Positions 46,514 through 57,016 are shown, counted from the stretch's first letter. The stretch is 64,000 nucleotides of DNA from Mycolicibacterium hippocampi (GCF_010723735.1 NZ_BLLB01000002.1:1488001-1552000); one strand, 5' to 3'. Notes: generated from the sequence alone by a model not told the origin. Numbers and translations are program-made.

Positions 46514-46573
46514 GCGCGATCCGCTTCGCTCCTCGCTTGGACTCATGCGCCATCCGCTTCGCTCCTCGCGTTG
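46508..46573. repeat. 33-base tandem duplication at the Rv0504c-like start
   Basis: Two copies (46508-46540 and 46541-46573) differ at few positions and each reads, on the minus strand, AGGAGCGAAGCGGAT, then a few bases, then ATGAGT. Each unit thus carries a ribosome-binding sequence and an ATG in the same frame. Confidence 0.88.
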
Positions 46574-46616
46574 CTCGGGTGGCGGCGCGAGCCTATCAGC
46601 GCGCGCTTCGCGGCCC

Positions 46617-47519
46617 TCATACCTTGTCGCGGCGCGACACGGCCGCCGCCAGCGCACCCCCGACGGCGCCCAGCGCCAGCGCCGAGGGCACCCCGATCCG
46701 CGCCGCCTTTCGGGCGGTGCGGAAATCGCGGATCTCCCAACCCCGCTGGCGGGCCAGGTCCCGCAGGTCGGCGTCCGGGTTGATCGCCACCGCGGTCCCG
46801 ACCAGCGACAGCATCGGCACGTCGTTGAAGCTGTCCGAGTACGCGGTGCAGCGCCGCAGGTTGAGACCTTCGCGAATGGCCAGCGACCGCACCGCGTGCG
46901 CCTTGCCGGTCCCGTGCAGGATGTCGCCGACCAGCCGTCCGGTGAACACGCCGTCGACGGATTCGGCGACGGTTCCCAGCGCGCCGGTCAGGCCGAGCCG
47001 TCGGGCGATGGTCGTCGCCAGCTCGTACGGCGTCGCGGTGACCAGCCACACCTGCTGGCCCGCGTCGAGGTGCATCTGTGCCAGCGCCCGGGTTCCCGGC
47101 CAGATCTTGTCGGCGATGATCTCGTCATAGATGTCCTCGCCGAGGGCGACCAGCTCGGCAGTGGAGCGGCCCTCGATGAAGGCCAGCGCCTTGCGCCGGC
47201 CGGCGGCGACATCTTCGCTGCTCTCCCGACCGGTGAGCTGGAACTTTGCCTGCGCCAGCGCGAACCGCGCCAGGTCGGAGTAGGTGAAGTACTCCCGAGC
47301 GGCCAGCCCACGGGCGAAGTGCACCAGCGACGAGCCGTGCACCAGCGTGTTGTCGACGTCGAAGAACGCCGCGGCGGTCAGGTCGGGCGGCGGCGGGGGA
47401 GGGCTCGGCGTGACGTCCGGCTCGAGCAGCCCGTCCGCGGCGACCGCGGCGCTGGCCTGGCCCGCGAGTTGCTGTTCGGGGCTGTCGAACCCGAAATCAG
47501 ATCCCCCGGTACCGGACAC
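46617..47519 (-). CDS. serB1: HAD-family phosphatase SerB1
   Basis: 300 residues from GTG 47519. After a Pro-rich segment (SPPPPPP near residue 43), HAD motif I is FFDVDNTLV, motif II is VTATPYE and motif IV is [10 protein letters not shown]. Annotated in M. tuberculosis as phosphoserine phosphatase SerB1 (Rv0505c); proteins of this SerB/HAD-IB group also act on lipid phosphates. A hydrophobic C-terminal helix ([17 protein letters not shown]) suggests membrane association. Confidence 0.88.
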   Translation of the reverse strand: MSGTGGSDFGFDSPEQQLAGQASAAVAADGLLEPDVTPSPPPPPPDLTAAAFFDVDNTLVHGSSLVHFARGLAAREYFTYSDLARFALAQAKFQLTGRESSEDVAAGRRKALAFIEGRSTAELVALGEDIYDEIIADKIWPGTRALAQMHLDAGQQVWLVTATPYELATTIARRLGLTGALGTVAESVDGVFTGRLVGDILHGTGKAHAVRSLAIREGLNLRRCTAYSDSFNDVPMLSLVGTAVAINPDADLRDLARQRGWEIRDFRTARKAARIGVPSALALGAVGGALAAAVSRRDKV

Positions 47520-47555
47520 GGTTACCAGATTAGGACACCCGGCGGCGATACTGGC

Positions 47556-47813
47556 GTGGTGGACCGGCAGGTGGAGTTGCTGACCCGTCAGGGTTGCCCG
47601 ATGTGCGCGGCCGCGGCGACGCAGCTGGCGCAGCTGGCCGGCGAATTGGGCTTCGTGCTCGCCGTGACCGATGTCGATGTGGCCGCGGCCGCCGGGGACA
47701 CCGCGTTGCGGGCCGAGTTCGGCGACCGGCTGCCGGTGGTGCTGCTCGACGGGACCGAACACAGCTACTGGGAAGTCGACGAGACCAGGCTGCGCGCCGA
47801 CTTGGTGCGGTGA
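47556..47813 (+). CDS. Glutaredoxin-like protein (Rv0508-like)
   Basis: 85 residues. The thioredoxin-fold active site is [10 protein letters not shown] (CPMC) near residue 13, and RLPVVLLDG contains the cis-Pro. Such glutaredoxin-like proteins reduce disulphides, probably with mycothiol. GTG 47556 or 47559 can start it. It diverges from serB1 across a 36-base gap. Confidence 0.87.
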   Translation: MVDRQVELLTRQGCPMCAAAATQLAQLAGELGFVLAVTDVDVAAAAGDTALRAEFGDRLPVVLLDGTEHSYWEVDETRLRADLVR

Positions 47814-47893
47814 GTCGGGCGCCCGGCGACGGATCGGGCAAATTTGGTAGGCCAGCTGGTTAACGACTACCGTGGAGACGTGGTGAAGAGGCC

Positions 47894-49291
47894 ATGAGCG
47901 TATTGCTTTTCGGGGTTTCGCACCGCAGCGCGCCGGTGTCGGTCCTCGAGCAACTGAGCACCGACGAGTCCGATCAGGCCAAGATCGTCGACCAGGTGCT
48001 CCAATCCTCGCTGGTCACCGAAGCCATGGTGCTCTCCACCTGCAACCGCGTCGAGGTCTATGCCGTGGTCGACGCCTTCCACGGCGGGCTTTCCGCGATC
48101 GGGCAGGTGCTCTCCGACCACTCCGGGATGTCCCTTCAGGATCTGACGAAGTACGCCTACGTCCGCTACGCCGAAGCCGCCGTCGAGCACCTGTTCGCCG
48201 TGGCCAGCGGACTGGACTCCGCGGTCATCGGCGAGCAGCAGGTCCTCGGTCAGGTCCGGCGGGCCTATGCCTCCGCCGAGGCCAACCACACCGTCGGCCG
48301 CACGCTGCACGAGCTGTCGCAGCGGGCACTGTCGGTGGGCAAACGGGTGCACTCCGAGACCGGTATCGACGCGGCGGGGGCGTCGGTGGTCTCCGTGGCG
48401 CTCGACCTGGCAGCGACCAAACTCCCCGGTGGGCTGGTCGGGCGGTCCGCGACCGTGATCGGCGCCGGGTCCATGGGCGCGTTGTCCGCAGCGCACCTGG
48501 TCCGGGCCGGCATCGGCCGGATTCACGTGGTGAACCGCACGCTGCCGCGGGCGGAGCGGCTGGTGCTGAACCTGCGAGATCAGGGCATCGATGCCCACGC
48601 GTTCCCGTTCGACCATCTGCCGCCGCTGCTCGCGGACGCCGACGTCGTCGTGTCCTGCACCGGCGCTGTGCGACCCGTGGTCTCGCTGGCCGACGTGCAC
48701 CGCGGCCTGGCCCACGGCCAGGAACGCAAGCAACTGGTGGTGTGTGACCTCGGGATGCCCCGTGACGTCGACCCGGCGGTCGCCGGGTTGCCGGGCGTCT
48801 CGCTGGTCGACATGGACCGGATCCAGCGGGAGCCGTCGGCCCGCGCCGCCGCCTCCGACGCCGAGGCGGCTCGCACCATCGTCGCCGCCGAGGTAGCCAA
48901 CTATCTGGCCGGACAGCGGATGGCCGAGGTGACTCCCACCGTCACGGCACTGCGGCAGCGGGCCGCCGACGTGGTCGAGGCGGAGCTGCTGAGGCTGGAC
49001 AACCGGTTGCCAGGGTTGGACTCGGCCCACCGCGACGAGGTCGCCAGGACGGTTCGCCGCGTCGTCGACAAGCTCCTGCACGCGCCGACGGTGCGGGTCA
49101 AGCAGCTGGCCAGTGCCCCCGGCGGGGACAGTTACGCCGAGGCGCTGCGCGAACTGTTCGAACTCGACCAGCAGGCCGTCGACGCGGTCGCCGCCGGAGA
49201 ACTGCCACTGGTGGGCGGCGGAACCGATTTCGCGCCGCTCGCCAGTAGCGATTTCGACACTGCAACAACCGATCTCGACCAGACCGAGTAA
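47894..49291 (+). CDS. hemA: Glutamyl-tRNA reductase
   Basis: 465 residues. The nucleophile is Cys50 in [16 protein letters not shown]-like specificity appears as [12 protein letters not shown], and NADPH is bound by [12 protein letters not shown]. The C-terminal dimerisation helix ends at about residue 430. It reduces Glu-tRNA to glutamate-1-semialdehyde, which HemL (last gene of the window) converts to 5-aminolevulinate. Head of the hemA-hemC-hemD-hemB run. Confidence 0.97.
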   Translation: MSVLLFGVSHRSAPVSVLEQLSTDESDQAKIVDQVLQSSLVTEAMVLSTCNRVEVYAVVDAFHGGLSAIGQVLSDHSGMSLQDLTKYAYVRYAEAAVEHLFAVASGLDSAVIGEQQVLGQVRRAYASAEANHTVGRTLHELSQRALSVGKRVHSETGIDAAGASVVSVALDLAATKLPGGLVGRSATVIGAGSMGALSAAHLVRAGIGRIHVVNRTLPRAERLVLNLRDQGIDAHAFPFDHLPPLLADADVVVSCTGAVRPVVSLADVHRGLAHGQERKQLVVCDLGMPRDVDPAVAGLPGVSLVDMDRIQREPSARAAASDAEAARTIVAAEVANYLAGQRMAEVTPTVTALRQRAADVVEAELLRLDNRLPGLDSAHRDEVARTVRRVVDKLLHAPTVRVKQLASAPGGDSYAEALRELFELDQQAVDAVAAGELPLVGGGTDFAPLASSDFDTATTDLDQTE

Positions 49292-49317
49292 CATTCCTGC
49301 ACCCCGAAAGCCACTAA

Positions 49318-50253
49318 GTGATCCGTATAGGGACCCGGGGGAGCCTTCTGGCGACTACCCAGGCCGGTGTCGTCCGAGACGCGCTGATCGACCGCGGCCA
49401 TTCCGCCGAGTTGGTCATCGTGTCCACCGCAGGCGACCGATCCGCAGCACCGATCGCCGACATCGGCGTCGGGGTGTTCACCGCAGCGCTGCGTGAAGCC
49501 ATCGCCGACTGCACCGTGGACATCGCGGTGCACTCCTACAAAGATTTGCCCACGGCCACCGATCCGCGCTTCGTGATCCCGGCGATTCCGGTGCGCGCGG
49601 ACGCCCGTGACGCCCTGGTGGCGCGCGACGGGATGGTGCTCGGAGAGTTGCCGGCCGGGTCGGTGATCGGCACGTCGGCCCCACGGCGGGCCGCGCAGCT
49701 TAGAGCACTGGGTCTCGGTTTGGAAATCCGCCCCCTACGAGGCAACCTAGATACCAGGTTGAACAGGGTAAGCAGCGGTGATCTCGACGCCGTCGTCGTG
49801 GCCCGGGCGGGATTGGCTCGCATCGGTCGCCTCGACGCTGTCACCGAGACGCTGGAACCGGTACAGATGTTGCCGGCGCCGGCTCAGGGTGCATTGGCAG
49901 TCGAGTGCCGTGCCGGTGACACGGCGCTTGCGGAACTGTTGGCGGAGTTGGACGACGCCGACACCCGGGCATCGGTCACCGCAGAGCGAGCCCTGCTGGC
50001 CGAACTGGAGGCGGGGTGCTCCGCACCGGTGGGCGCGATCGCAGAGGTGGTCGAGTCGATCGATGAGGACGGCCGAGTCTTCGAAGAGCTGTCGCTGCGC
50101 GGCTGCGTGGCGACGCTGAACGGATCCGATGTGATCCGTGCGTCCGGTATCGGGACACCCGGTCGGGCACGAGAGCTTGGGCTCTCGGTGGCCGCGGAGC
50201 TGTTCGAGCTGGGAGCACGCGATCTGTTGGACGAACGCGGGAGAGAAGGATGA
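49318..50253 (+). CDS. hemC: Porphobilinogen deaminase
   Basis: 311 residues from GTG. The dipyrromethane cofactor attaches to Cys234 in [22 protein letters not shown] opens the protein and '[10 protein letters not shown]' carries the substrate-binding Lys/Asp. It joins four porphobilinogens into hydroxymethylbilane. The stop overlaps the hemD start (ATGA). Confidence 0.97.
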   Translation: MIRIGTRGSLLATTQAGVVRDALIDRGHSAELVIVSTAGDRSAAPIADIGVGVFTAALREAIADCTVDIAVHSYKDLPTATDPRFVIPAIPVRADARDALVARDGMVLGELPAGSVIGTSAPRRAAQLRALGLGLEIRPLRGNLDTRLNRVSSGDLDAVVVARAGLARIGRLDAVTETLEPVQMLPAPAQGALAVECRAGDTALAELLAELDDADTRASVTAERALLAELEAGCSAPVGAIAEVVESIDEDGRVFEELSLRGCVATLNGSDVIRASGIGTPGRARELGLSVAAELFELGARDLLDERGREG

Positions 50254-51968
50254 CTCGCCAGATGAGCCTGCGAGGGCGCAAGGGCAAGCCCGGCCGCATC
50301 ACGTTCGTCGGCTCTGGACCCGGGGACCCGGGTCTGCTGACGGCACGTGCCCGCACCGTGTTGGCCAACGCCGCCTTGGTGTTCACCGACCCTGACGTGC
50401 CCGAGGCGGTGCTCGCCCTCGTCGGGTGCGAGCTGCCGCCGCCGTCGGGACCGCTGCCGGCCGCGACGGAGCAGCCTGCCAAGGCATCAGGGGCGTCCGG
50501 CACCGCCGACACGTCCGGTGTCGCCGACAAACCGCCCGCCGAGCCGGACCCGTCTCCGGTGATCCCGGGGGGCCCCGACGTCCGGCCCGCACTCGGTGAC
50601 CCGGCCGAGGTCGCCAAGACCCTGGCCACCGAGGCCCGCACCGGCGTGGACGTAGTGCGGTTGGTGGCCGGCGATCCGCTGTCGATCGACGCGGTGATCA
50701 CCGAGGTGAACGCGCTCGCGCGCGCCCAGCTGACCTTCGAGATCGTCCCCGGACTGCCCGACACCACGGCGGTGCCCACTTACGCGGGGCTGCCGCTGGG
50801 CTCGGCGCACACGGTTGCCGACGTGCGCGGTGACGTCGACTGGGCGGCGCTGGCCGCCGCGCCGGGGCCGCTGATCCTGCACGCGACGGCTTCTCATCTG
50901 CCCGAGGCGGCGCGCACGCTGATCGAGTACGGCCTCGCCGACAACACCCCGACCGTGGTGACCGCCAACGGCACCACCTGCCAGCAGCGTTCGGTCGAGA
51001 CCACGCTGGCCGGCCTGATGGACAAGGCCGTGCTGGCCGGCGCCGGTCCCGACGGGCTCCCTGCGGCCACCGCGGGCGCCCTGGTCGTGACGATCGGGCG
51101 CACGGTCGCCAACCGCGCCAAGCTGAACTGGTGGGAGAGCCGGGCCCTCTACGGGTGGACCGTGCTGGTGCCCCGCACCAAGGACCAGGCCGGTGAGATG
51201 AGCGACCGGCTCGTCGGACACGGCGCGCTGCCCATCGAGGTGCCGACGATCGCGGTCGAGCCGCCGCGCAGTCCGGCCCAGATGGAAAGGGCGGTCAAGG
51301 GTCTGGTGGACGGCCGCTTCCAGTGGGTGGTGTTCACCTCCACCAACGCGGTGCGCGCGGTGTGGGAGAAGTTCAACGAGTTCGGTCTGGATGCCCGCGC
51401 GTTCTCCGGGGTGAAGATCGCCTGTGTCGGGCAGGCCACTGCCGACCGGGTGCGCGCCTTCGGCATCAACCCCGAGTTGGTTCCGACCGGGGAACAATCG
51501 TCGCTCGGCCTGCTCGACGAGTTCCCGCCCTACGACGACATCTTCGACCCGGTCAACCGGGTGTTGCTGCCGCGGGCCGACATCGCCACCGAGACGCTGG
51601 CCGAGGGGCTGCGCGAACGCGGCTGGGAGATCGAGGATGTCACCGCATACCGCACGGTGCGAGCCGCACCGCCGCCGGCGCACACCCGCGAGATGATCAA
51701 GACCGGCGGATTCGACGCGGTGTGCTTCACGTCGAGTTCGACGGTACGCAACCTGGTCGGTATTGCCGGAAAGCCGCACGCCCGCACCATCGTTGCCTGC
51801 ATCGGACCCAAGACCGCGGAAACGGCAGCGGAATTCGGACTGCGTGTCGATGTGCAACCTGAGGTTGCCGCGGTGGGGCCGCTGGTGGAGGCGCTCGCCG
51901 AGCATGCCGCCCGGTTGCGCGCCGAGGGTGCGTTGCCGCCGCCGCGGAAGAAGAGCCGACGCCGGTAG
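50250..51968 (+). CDS. hemD: Fused uroporphyrinogen-III synthase with degenerate methyltransferase domain
   Basis: 572 residues. The N-terminal part (about 15-275) has the SUMT opening [15 protein letters not shown], but the later GDPF-FGRGGEE block is [11 protein letters not shown], and a Pro/Ala-rich linker of about 50 residues (75-120) is inserted. The C-terminal 260 residues are the HemD synthase ([24 protein letters not shown]). HemD closes hydroxymethylbilane with ring inversion. The fused form is known from actinobacteria; the methylase half is probably inactive or altered. Confidence 0.92.
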   Translation: MTRQMSLRGRKGKPGRITFVGSGPGDPGLLTARARTVLANAALVFTDPDVPEAVLALVGCELPPPSGPLPAATEQPAKASGASGTADTSGVADKPPAEPDPSPVIPGGPDVRPALGDPAEVAKTLATEARTGVDVVRLVAGDPLSIDAVITEVNALARAQLTFEIVPGLPDTTAVPTYAGLPLGSAHTVADVRGDVDWAALAAAPGPLILHATASHLPEAARTLIEYGLADNTPTVVTANGTTCQQRSVETTLAGLMDKAVLAGAGPDGLPAATAGALVVTIGRTVANRAKLNWWESRALYGWTVLVPRTKDQAGEMSDRLVGHGALPIEVPTIAVEPPRSPAQMERAVKGLVDGRFQWVVFTSTNAVRAVWEKFNEFGLDARAFSGVKIACVGQATADRVRAFGINPELVPTGEQSSLGLLDEFPPYDDIFDPVNRVLLPRADIATETLAEGLRERGWEIEDVTAYRTVRAAPPPAHTREMIKTGGFDAVCFTSSSTVRNLVGIAGKPHARTIVACIGPKTAETAAEFGLRVDVQPEVAAVGPLVEALAEHAARLRAEGALPPPRKKSRRR

Positions 51969-51988
51969 TTCGGGAGGGACGGCTTCAC

Positions 51989-52969
51989 ATGGCTTTTCCG
52001 CGCCACCGCCCCCGGAGGCTGCGGTCCACCCCGGCGATGCGCCGGCTGGTCGCGCAGACATCGCTGGAGCCACGGCATCTGGTGCTGCCGATGTTCGTCG
52101 CCGACGGCATCACCGAGCCCCGGCCGATATCGTCCATGCCCGGCGTCGTCCAGCACACCCGCGAGTCGCTGCGCCGTGCCGCCGCCGACGCGGTGGCCGC
52201 AGGAGTGGGCGGGCTGATGTTGTTCGGCGTGCCGCGCGACGAGGACAAAGATCCCGACGGCACCGCCGGCACCGACCGTGACGGCGTCCTCAACGTCGCG
52301 CTGCGGGATCTGGCCGCCGACCTGGGCGATGACACTGTGCTGATGGCCGACACCTGCCTCGACGAGTTCACCGACCACGGCCACTGCGGCGTGGTCGACG
52401 AGCGCGGCCGGGTGGATAATGACGCCACCACCCGGCGGTACGTCGAACTTGCTGTGGCACAGGCTGATTCGGGTGCGCACGTGGTGGGCCCCAGCGGCAT
52501 GATGGACGGTCAGGTGGCCGCCATCCGCGACGGTCTCGACGCCGCCGGCCACTCGGACACCGCGGTCCTGGCCTACGCCGCGAAGTTCGCATCGGGTTTC
52601 TACGGTCCGTTCCGGGAGGCGGTGGCCTCCAGCCTGGAGGGCGACCGCCGCACCTACCAGCAGGAACCGGGCAACGCGCGCGAGGCGATCCACGAGGTGC
52701 AACTCGACCTCGACGAGGGTGCCGACATCGTCATGGTCAAGCCCGCGATGGCCTACCTGGACGTGGTGCGCGCCGCGGCCGACATCTCGCCGGTCCCCGT
52801 CGCCGCCTACCAGGTGAGCGGCGAGTACTCGATGATCAGTGCTGCGGCGGCCAACGGCTGGATCGATCTGCGCACCGTGGCGCTGGAGACGCTGACCGGA
52901 ATCCGCCGCGCCGGCGCCGACATCGTGCTCACGTACTGGGCCGTCGACGCCGCCGGTTGGCTGTCGTGA
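51989..52969 (+). CDS. hemB: Delta-aminolevulinic acid dehydratase
   Basis: 326 residues. Schiff-base lysines are Lys199 (YAAKFAS) and Lys251 (MVKPAMA). The metal loop reads DTCLDEFTDHGHCG, with Cys123 and Cys133 but Asp125 where zinc enzymes have Cys, which suggests reduced zinc dependence. It condenses two 5-aminolevulinates into porphobilinogen. RBS GGGAGG lies upstream of ATG 51989. Confidence 0.97.
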   Translation: MAFPRHRPRRLRSTPAMRRLVAQTSLEPRHLVLPMFVADGITEPRPISSMPGVVQHTRESLRRAAADAVAAGVGGLMLFGVPRDEDKDPDGTAGTDRDGVLNVALRDLAADLGDDTVLMADTCLDEFTDHGHCGVVDERGRVDNDATTRRYVELAVAQADSGAHVVGPSGMMDGQVAAIRDGLDAAGHSDTAVLAYAAKFASGFYGPFREAVASSLEGDRRTYQQEPGNAREAIHEVQLDLDEGADIVMVKPAMAYLDVVRAAADISPVPVAAYQVSGEYSMISAAAANGWIDLRTVALETLTGIRRAGADIVLTYWAVDAAGWLS

Positions 52970-53373
52970 CCGAACCGCCGGCGACCCGACCACCTGATGT
53001 CGACACCGGGTTCTGGCTGTGGGTGGTCGCACTGCCGCTGATGGTGACCGGCTACGTCGTCGACATGTTCACCGGCCCCGAACGCCTGCCCGGACCGGTG
53101 TTGGCGTTCTCCCTGGTGATCGTGTTCGTCATCACCGTCGTCGTCGCGACCTTCCTCGTCCTGATGAGACAGGGGTACCGGTGGGTGCGCACGGTGCTGA
53201 CCGGCGGCGCGATCGCCGCGGTGGTGTTCTCGGCCGCCGGCCTGTTCACCGCCGAACGCCACGCGGTCGCGGCGATCGGCTACGCCGGCCCGGTGATCGT
53301 GGGCTCGGTGCTCATCGCAGGCGGGGTGTTCCTGCTGCATCGCAAGGACGCCCACGAGTTCTTCACCCGCTGA
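52966..53373 (+). CDS. Membrane protein (Rv0513-like)
   Basis: 135 residues from GTG 52966, overlapping the hemB stop. Four membrane helices (about 15-37, 44-67, 75-95, 102-125). No motif of known function. Translational coupling to hemB is conserved; a role in haem-related membrane processes is only a guess. Confidence 0.78.
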   Translation: MTEPPATRPPDVDTGFWLWVVALPLMVTGYVVDMFTGPERLPGPVLAFSLVIVFVITVVVATFLVLMRQGYRWVRTVLTGGAIAAVVFSAAGLFTAERHAVAAIGYAGPVIVGSVLIAGGVFLLHRKDAHEFFTR

Positions 53374-53393
53374 TTCGCTAGGCTGGCCCGACC

Positions 53394-53846
53394 ATGACCG
53401 ACCCATCACCCGTGCCGCCGACGCGGCCGCGTCTGGTCGACATCGCGTTCTGGAGCTTCATCGCCGGCGCCGTGATCATGATCGTCGGAGGGTTGATGGC
53501 GTCCACCGCGACCTTCGAAGCCGCCCGCGAGGCGATCAGCCCGTCGGTCGGCGACGACCAGGTGCGCAACTACCTCACCGTGTACCGGGTCAGTGGCGTG
53601 GGCTCGGTGGTGGCTGCGGCCGGGTTGGCCTTCCTGGCCGGCCGGACCCGTCGCGGCGACGCCCGGTTCCGCCTGGCGACGCTGGGTCTGGCGGTCGCGA
53701 TCGTGGTGGTGGTGGCCGTGCTGGCGGTCGGGGTTGGGGTGGCGCAGCCGCTGGTCCTGCTGGCGTTGCTGCCGGTCATTCTCGGGGCCGTCCTGCTGAC
53801 CAGGCCGGCGGCGCGCACCTGGTGTGAGTCCGAGGGGCGCCGGTGA
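53394..53846 (+). CDS. Membrane protein (Rv0514-like)
   Basis: 150 residues with four membrane segments (about 15-38, 65-84, 95-117, 118-136). The loop between the first two contains 'EAAREAISPSVGDDQVRNYL'. Function unknown. The stop overlaps the start of the next gene. Confidence 0.76.
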   Translation: MTDPSPVPPTRPRLVDIAFWSFIAGAVIMIVGGLMASTATFEAAREAISPSVGDDQVRNYLTVYRVSGVGSVVAAAGLAFLAGRTRRGDARFRLATLGLAVAIVVVVAVLAVGVGVAQPLVLLALLPVILGAVLLTRPAARTWCESEGRR

Positions 53847-54346
53847 CGCAGGACGACGGAGCCGACCGCGGCTCGGAGCCCGTGCTGTTCTCCGAGCCCG
53901 GCGCCAGCTGGCTGTGGTTGCTGGCCGGTCCCGCGGCGGGGATCGCGATGATGCTGATCCAGTTGTCGGCCGGCTACGGCATCCAGTGGTTCGTGCCCGG
54001 CCTGTTCTTCGTGCTGGTCTCCGGTTTCCTGGCGATCCAGGTGAAGGCGGCCCGGATCCACACCTCGGTGGAACTGACGGCGCACAAGCTGCGGCAGGGC
54101 GCCGAGACCACGCTGACCGACGAGATCGTGCGGATCTACCCGGAAGCCACCGGTGCCGAGACGCCGAAGTGGCAGTACGCGCGGGCGCTCGGCGAGCTGA
54201 CCGGAGTGCCGCGGGGGCGCACCGGCATCGGGGTGCGGCTGACCAACGACCGCACCGCCCAGGCGTGGGCACGCAAGCACCACCAGCTGCGGGAAGCGCT
54301 GACCAATCTGCTCGAGGAACGCATCCCCCCGGAGCCGGGGTCGTGA
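53843..54346 (+). CDS. Membrane protein of unknown function
   Basis: 167 residues from GTG. Two helices at about 24-45 and 50-70, then a soluble domain of 95 residues rich in charged residues ('AETPKWQYARALGELTGVPR' and 'RTAQAWARKHHQLREALTNL'). This resembles small actinobacterial DUF3093-like membrane proteins, but I do not recognise it securely. It is coupled to both neighbours by overlaps. Confidence 0.7.
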   Translation: MTQDDGADRGSEPVLFSEPGASWLWLLAGPAAGIAMMLIQLSAGYGIQWFVPGLFFVLVSGFLAIQVKAARIHTSVELTAHKLRQGAETTLTDEIVRIYPEATGAETPKWQYARALGELTGVPRGRTGIGVRLTNDRTAQAWARKHHQLREALTNLLEERIPPEPGS

Positions 54347-54630
54347 CGTCCCGGCGCGCGGTGCTCGAACTGCTGCTGGCGATCGGCGCGGCGGTGGGCT
54401 GCGTCGTCAGCTGGCAGGCGGCGAGCTCGGAGGTGGTGGTCGCGCCCGTCCTCGAGGGTGAGCCGGCGACGGTCTCGCAGGTGTACTACCCGCCGCTGCT
54501 GACGCTGTCGCTGCTGCTTGCGACCGTCGCGGGGGTGCTGGTCATCCTGGCCGTCAGCCGCCTCCGCCGCCGCGTCGCCCCCGCGAAATATCATTCCGGG
54601 TCGCTATCGGCACCCGATCAACAGCCGTAG
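54343..54630 (+). CDS. Small membrane protein ending in a repeat
   Basis: 95 residues from GTG 54343, overlapping the previous stop. Two helices (about 5-24 and 49-73). The last 18 residues, including AKYHSGS, are encoded by palindromic repeat family B and its flank, so the original C terminus has probably been replaced. Function unknown. Confidence 0.7.
   Translation: MTSRRAVLELLLAIGAAVGCVVSWQAASSEVVVAPVLEGEPATVSQVYYPPLLTLSLLLATVAGVLVILAVSRLRRRVAPAKYHSGSLSAPDQQP
54584..54600. repeat. Family B repeat, single arm
   Basis: CGAAATATCATTCCGGG, identical to the arm at 1399. The flanks (GCG before, TCGCTA after) also match the other arm of that copy read in reverse (GCG...TCGTTA). No complementary arm follows. 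It lies inside the end of a coding region. Confidence 0.8.
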
Positions 54631-54710
54631 CTTCACTCTCGCGGGCACGGCTTTGTGGGCCTCACCACACGCTCTTGGTACAAAGTGCAGATTCTGTAAC
54701 ACTGTTGCTC

Positions 54711-55595
54711 ATGACCGAGTTGGCGGACAAGAGCGGACACCTCGACAACCGGCCTCCCGAGGCGCTGCCGTTGGGTCCGCAGTCGCTGGTCTGGCGGTAC
54801 TTCGGCGACAACCGGATGTATTTGATCGGCCCGCGGCCCGCCGTGTTGCAGAACATGCTGGCCGAGCTCGGACAGGGCGTCTACGACCACTCCACGTTCT
54901 TCGCCGACACCGCAGAGCGACTGCGACGCACCATCCCGCCGATCTTCAACACCGTTTACGGCTCCGAAGACGAGAACGCCGGACTGCAGGTCCGCGACTT
55001 CCACCACCACGTCAAGGGTGACCTGCCCGGCCCAGACGGCGAGATGGTCGGCCGCTACCACGCGCTGGACCCCGACACGTACTTCTGGGCGCACGCCACG
55101 TTCGTCGAGCAGGTCCTCTACTTCGCCGACACCTTTGTCACCAGGCTGACTCGGGAGGACAAAGAGCAGATCTATCTCGAGTCCAAGACGTGGTACCGCC
55201 GCTACGGCGTCAGCGACCGGCCGATGCCCGCCACCTACGCCGAATTCGAGCGGTACTGGGACCACATGATGAATACCGTGCTCGTCGCGCACCCCACCGC
55301 GAAGTACGGCGTCGGTTACGTCACCAAGGGTTTCCCGAAGCCCAAGGCGGTCCATCCGGTGGTGTGGCGGCTGGTCGAACCCGTCTTCAACCCGCTGGCG
55401 GCGTTCCTGACCACGGGCGGACTGCCGCCGCGGGCCCGTGAACTTCTCGCGCTGCCGTGGACCGACCGTCAGGAGCGCCGCTACCAGCGATTCGCCGCGC
55501 TGTGGCGGTCGCGCCCGGTGAACTGGATCTGGGACCGCCTGCCGATGCGGGTGCGCTACAGCGGCTACGCCGTCAAGGGATATGCCCGGTCCTGA
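54711..55595 (+). CDS. MpaB-family oxygenase (DUF2236)
   Basis: 294 residues from ATG 54711. The family signature is '[20 protein letters not shown]', with His residues in HHHVKG and '[18 protein letters not shown]' that probably bind haem or another metal as in latex-clearing proteins. Mycobacteria carry many paralogues, usually unassigned. The next gene, a TetR regulator, starts inside its 3' end and may control it. Confidence 0.87.
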   Translation: MTELADKSGHLDNRPPEALPLGPQSLVWRYFGDNRMYLIGPRPAVLQNMLAELGQGVYDHSTFFADTAERLRRTIPPIFNTVYGSEDENAGLQVRDFHHHVKGDLPGPDGEMVGRYHALDPDTYFWAHATFVEQVLYFADTFVTRLTREDKEQIYLESKTWYRRYGVSDRPMPATYAEFERYWDHMMNTVLVAHPTAKYGVGYVTKGFPKPKAVHPVVWRLVEPVFNPLAAFLTTGGLPPRARELLALPWTDRQERRYQRFAALWRSRPVNWIWDRLPMRVRYSGYAVKGYARS

Positions 55596-56175
55596 CGGGG
55601 CGACCCGCGAGATCCTCGACGCCGCCGTCGTCGAGTTCGAACGCCACGGCTTCCGTCGGGTCGCGCTCGACGACGTCGCACGCCGCGCCGGCGTCAGCCG
55701 CACCACCATCTACCGTCGCTTCGCCAACAAGGACGAGCTCGTCGGTGCGGTCATCGAACGGGAAAACGTCCGGCTGTTCGTCGATATCGCCGCCGAACTC
55801 AAACAGTCCGGGCCACAGTCGAATTATTACGTCGAAGCATTCACGCTGTCGATCCTCAAGTTCCGTAGGCACCGGGTGCTGCACCAGATGATCACCGACG
55901 AGCCCGGCCTGGTGTTGGAGTTGGCCGGTCGCTATCACCGGGCGGCGATCGAGCGGATGGCCGAAGCGCTGCGGGTGATCTTTCCGCCGGGATTCGCCGA
56001 GCGGATCGGCGCCGAGGCGGTCGACGAACTCGCGGACTGCATCCTGCGCTACGCCGCGATGGTGCTGCTGCTGCCCAGCAGGCAGCCGTTGGACACCGCC
56101 GACGACATCCGGGAGTTCGCGCGTCGGCATTTCCTGCCCAGCCTTCCCGCCGCACTGCGCAGCGTGCCGGCCTGA
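55582..56175 (+). CDS. TetR-family regulator
   Basis: 197 residues. The helix-turn-helix is '[20 protein letters not shown]' at about 27-46. The C-terminal domain is unassigned. ATG 55582 overlaps the MpaB-type gene by 14 bases, so the two are one transcription unit and the regulator may respond to the oxygenase's substrate. Confidence 0.9.
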   Translation: MPGPDGATREILDAAVVEFERHGFRRVALDDVARRAGVSRTTIYRRFANKDELVGAVIERENVRLFVDIAAELKQSGPQSNYYVEAFTLSILKFRRHRVLHQMITDEPGLVLELAGRYHRAAIERMAEALRVIFPPGFAERIGAEAVDELADCILRYAAMVLLLPSRQPLDTADDIREFARRHFLPSLPAALRSVPA

Positions 56176-56215
56176 AGTTGTTTTGCAGATCACACTTTTG
56201 GGCAGCCCGCACCGC

Positions 56216-56485
56216 ATGGAACAAGAATCTGAAGGCAACGGCCAGCAACTCACCGAGAAACCCGAGGTCACCGACGAGCACAAGGAAAAAGCCCGCAAGG
56301 TCGCCGAGAACAACCCCGACGACCAGCCGACCACGACCTTGCCCGGCACCGGCGGAACCGTCGCAGGCACCGCCGTCACCGACTGGGTCGACGACGCAGA
56401 CAAGGGCAAGATCGAGACCAGCGCCGACGAAGGCAACGTGCAGTACCGCAACACCGACGAGTTCCGCGAGAAACTCGACGAGTGA
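56216..56485 (+). CDS. Small hydrophilic protein of unknown function
   Basis: 89 residues from ATG 56216 (an in-frame start at 56183 would add 11). It is highly charged, without cysteine or hydrophobic core ('EVTDEHKEKARKVAENNPDD' and 'DKGKIETSADEGNVQYRNTD'), so mostly disordered. It resembles small stress-type hydrophilic proteins of mycobacteria but has no named family I recognise. Confidence 0.62.
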   Translation: MEQESEGNGQQLTEKPEVTDEHKEKARKVAENNPDDQPTTTLPGTGGTVAGTAVTDWVDDADKGKIETSADEGNVQYRNTDEFREKLDE

Positions 56486-56530
56486 GGCGGTGGTCGCGGG
56501 CAGCCGTCGACCTCCCTAAGCTGACTTCTC

Positions 56531-57016
56531 GTGACCGCCCTTGACCAGATCGCGCCGGCTTTTGTCAGGATGGCCCATTCGATCGTCTGGGCGTCCGTGG
56601 CCACCGTCGACGCCGACAGCAAACCGCGAACCCGCATTCTGCACCCGATCTGGGAATGGGACGGCACCGATCTGTTCGGGTGGATCGCGACGGTGCCGAC
56701 ACCGGTGAAGCGGGCGCACCTCGCGGTGCATCCGGAGGTGTCGGTGAGCTACTGGACCACCAACCACGACACCTGCGCAGCCGACTGTCTGGTCGAGTGG
56801 TACACCGACGACGAGACCCGCACCGGGGTGTGGGAGAAGTTCGCCACCGGGCCCGAACCGGTGGGCTACGACCCGGCCATCATCCCGATGTGGAAGGACG
56901 GGCCCACCTCCGATCAGTTCGCCGTTCTGCGGCTGGCGCCCTATCGACTGCGGGTGATGCCGGGCTCGGTGATGACCGCGGGCGCGGGCGAGGTGCTGAG
57001 CTGGCACGCGTCATGA
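56531..57016 (+). CDS. Pyridoxamine 5'-phosphate oxidase-fold protein
   Basis: 161 residues from GTG. Split-barrel flavin fold: 'SIVWASVATVDADSKPRTRI' is the FMN-binding strand pair, and 'HLAVHPEVSVSYWTTNHDTC' follows. Relatives bind FMN, F420 or haem. The start of the P450 gene overlaps its stop, so the pair is coupled; a redox partner role is possible. Confidence 0.82.
   Translation: MTALDQIAPAFVRMAHSIVWASVATVDADSKPRTRILHPIWEWDGTDLFGWIATVPTPVKRAHLAVHPEVSVSYWTTNHDTCAADCLVEWYTDDETRTGVWEKFATGPEPVGYDPAIIPMWKDGPTSDQFAVLRLAPYRLRVMPGSVMTAGAGEVLSWHAS

Noticed and set aside
47867..49294. Long minus-strand open frame over hemA
   Set aside because: Gly/Val/Gln/Arg-rich shadow of the hemA coding strand with no family motif.
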